Shown here one piece after another: positions 63,991-64,000 of a DNA stretch of 64,000 bases (the stretch's first letter is position 1; every line of letters starts with the position of its first letter). The notes under the pieces were generated by a model that saw nothing but the letters and a program-made list of their open reading frames with translations, did not search any database and was not told where the DNA came from. Position numbers and translations under genes: made by a program. This stretch comes from Bacillus sp. FSL K6-3431. GTDB lineage: Bacteria; Bacillota; Bacilli; Bacillales; Bacillaceae_C. The DNA lies in contig NZ_JBBOCT010000001.1 in NCBI RefSeq assembly GCF_038002605.1, forward strand, positions 4,712,001 through 4,776,000, in the 5' to 3' direction.

Positions 63991-64000
63991 GCAAATGCTA

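Overview
The window is AT-rich, low-GC Firmicutes DNA, most likely from a member of the Bacillaceae. The grounds are strong AGGAGG-type ribosome sites with frequent TTG starts, CcpA cre-like boxes, LplA/LplB/YtcP-type sugar importers without a local ATPase, YesM/YesN-type and membrane AraC regulators, a preQ1 riboswitch before queT, and intergenic repeats of kinds I remember from Oceanobacillus/Virgibacillus/Gracilibacillus-like genomes. Species cannot be fixed from the sequence alone. Almost the whole window (about 0.4-58.6 kb) is one large carbohydrate-utilisation island; both ends are ordinary chromosome.

Region 1 (0.4-19.1 kb) is an L-fucose / fucosylated (probably sulfated) glycan block. 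A fuconolactonase gene converges on a LacI-type repressor gene. Three units follow, each started by a TTGACA promoter with a near-identical palindromic operator just after its -10: importer plus GH29 fucosidase (3.1-8.3 kb), a second GH29 plus an orphan binding protein (8.6-11.5 kb), and a catabolic operon (11.7-16.3 kb). The operon encodes a two-subunit UxaA-type dehydratase, two short-chain dehydrogenases, an FAH-family hydrolase and a FucU-type mutarotase. Together they predict a complete non-phosphorylating route: L-fucose, fuconolactone, fuconate, 2-keto-3-deoxyfuconate, 2,4-diketo-3-deoxyfuconate, then pyruvate plus lactate. A type I sulfatase and a third GH29 complete the block.

Region 2 (19.3-33.1 kb) has a membrane-bound AraC regulator, a second LplB/YtcP/LplA importer, and a cassette of GH110-like alpha-galactosidase, GH95 fucosidase, Gfo/Idh/MocA oxidoreductase and GH35 beta-galactosidase. 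This set could strip fucosyl/galactosyl caps (blood-group-like, xyloglucan-like or algal side chains). An acetyltransferase gene separates it from region 3.

Region 3 (34.5-45.3 kb) is a (glucurono)xylo-oligosaccharide block: DUF624 protein, YesM/YesN two-component system, CUT1 importer, GH43 and GH67 alpha-glucuronidase. Region 4 (45.6-58.6 kb) has a fourth importer, DUF624, NIF3-like protein, a GH2 enzyme whose last domain is cut off by an exact 20-bp tandem duplication, a Gfo/Idh protein, a 61-residue orphan protein, a GntR/FCD regulator, mannonate dehydratase and an SDR-type fructuronate reductase. Regions 3 and 4 together cover release and breakdown of glucuronate.

Region 5 (58.9-64 kb) is housekeeping-like: VOC protein, MATE exporter, a MITE-like element with an internal 52-bp minisatellite, a small unknown protein, aldo/keto reductase, and queT with its preQ1 riboswitch. 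I saw no rRNA, tRNA, CRISPR array, transposase or phage gene.
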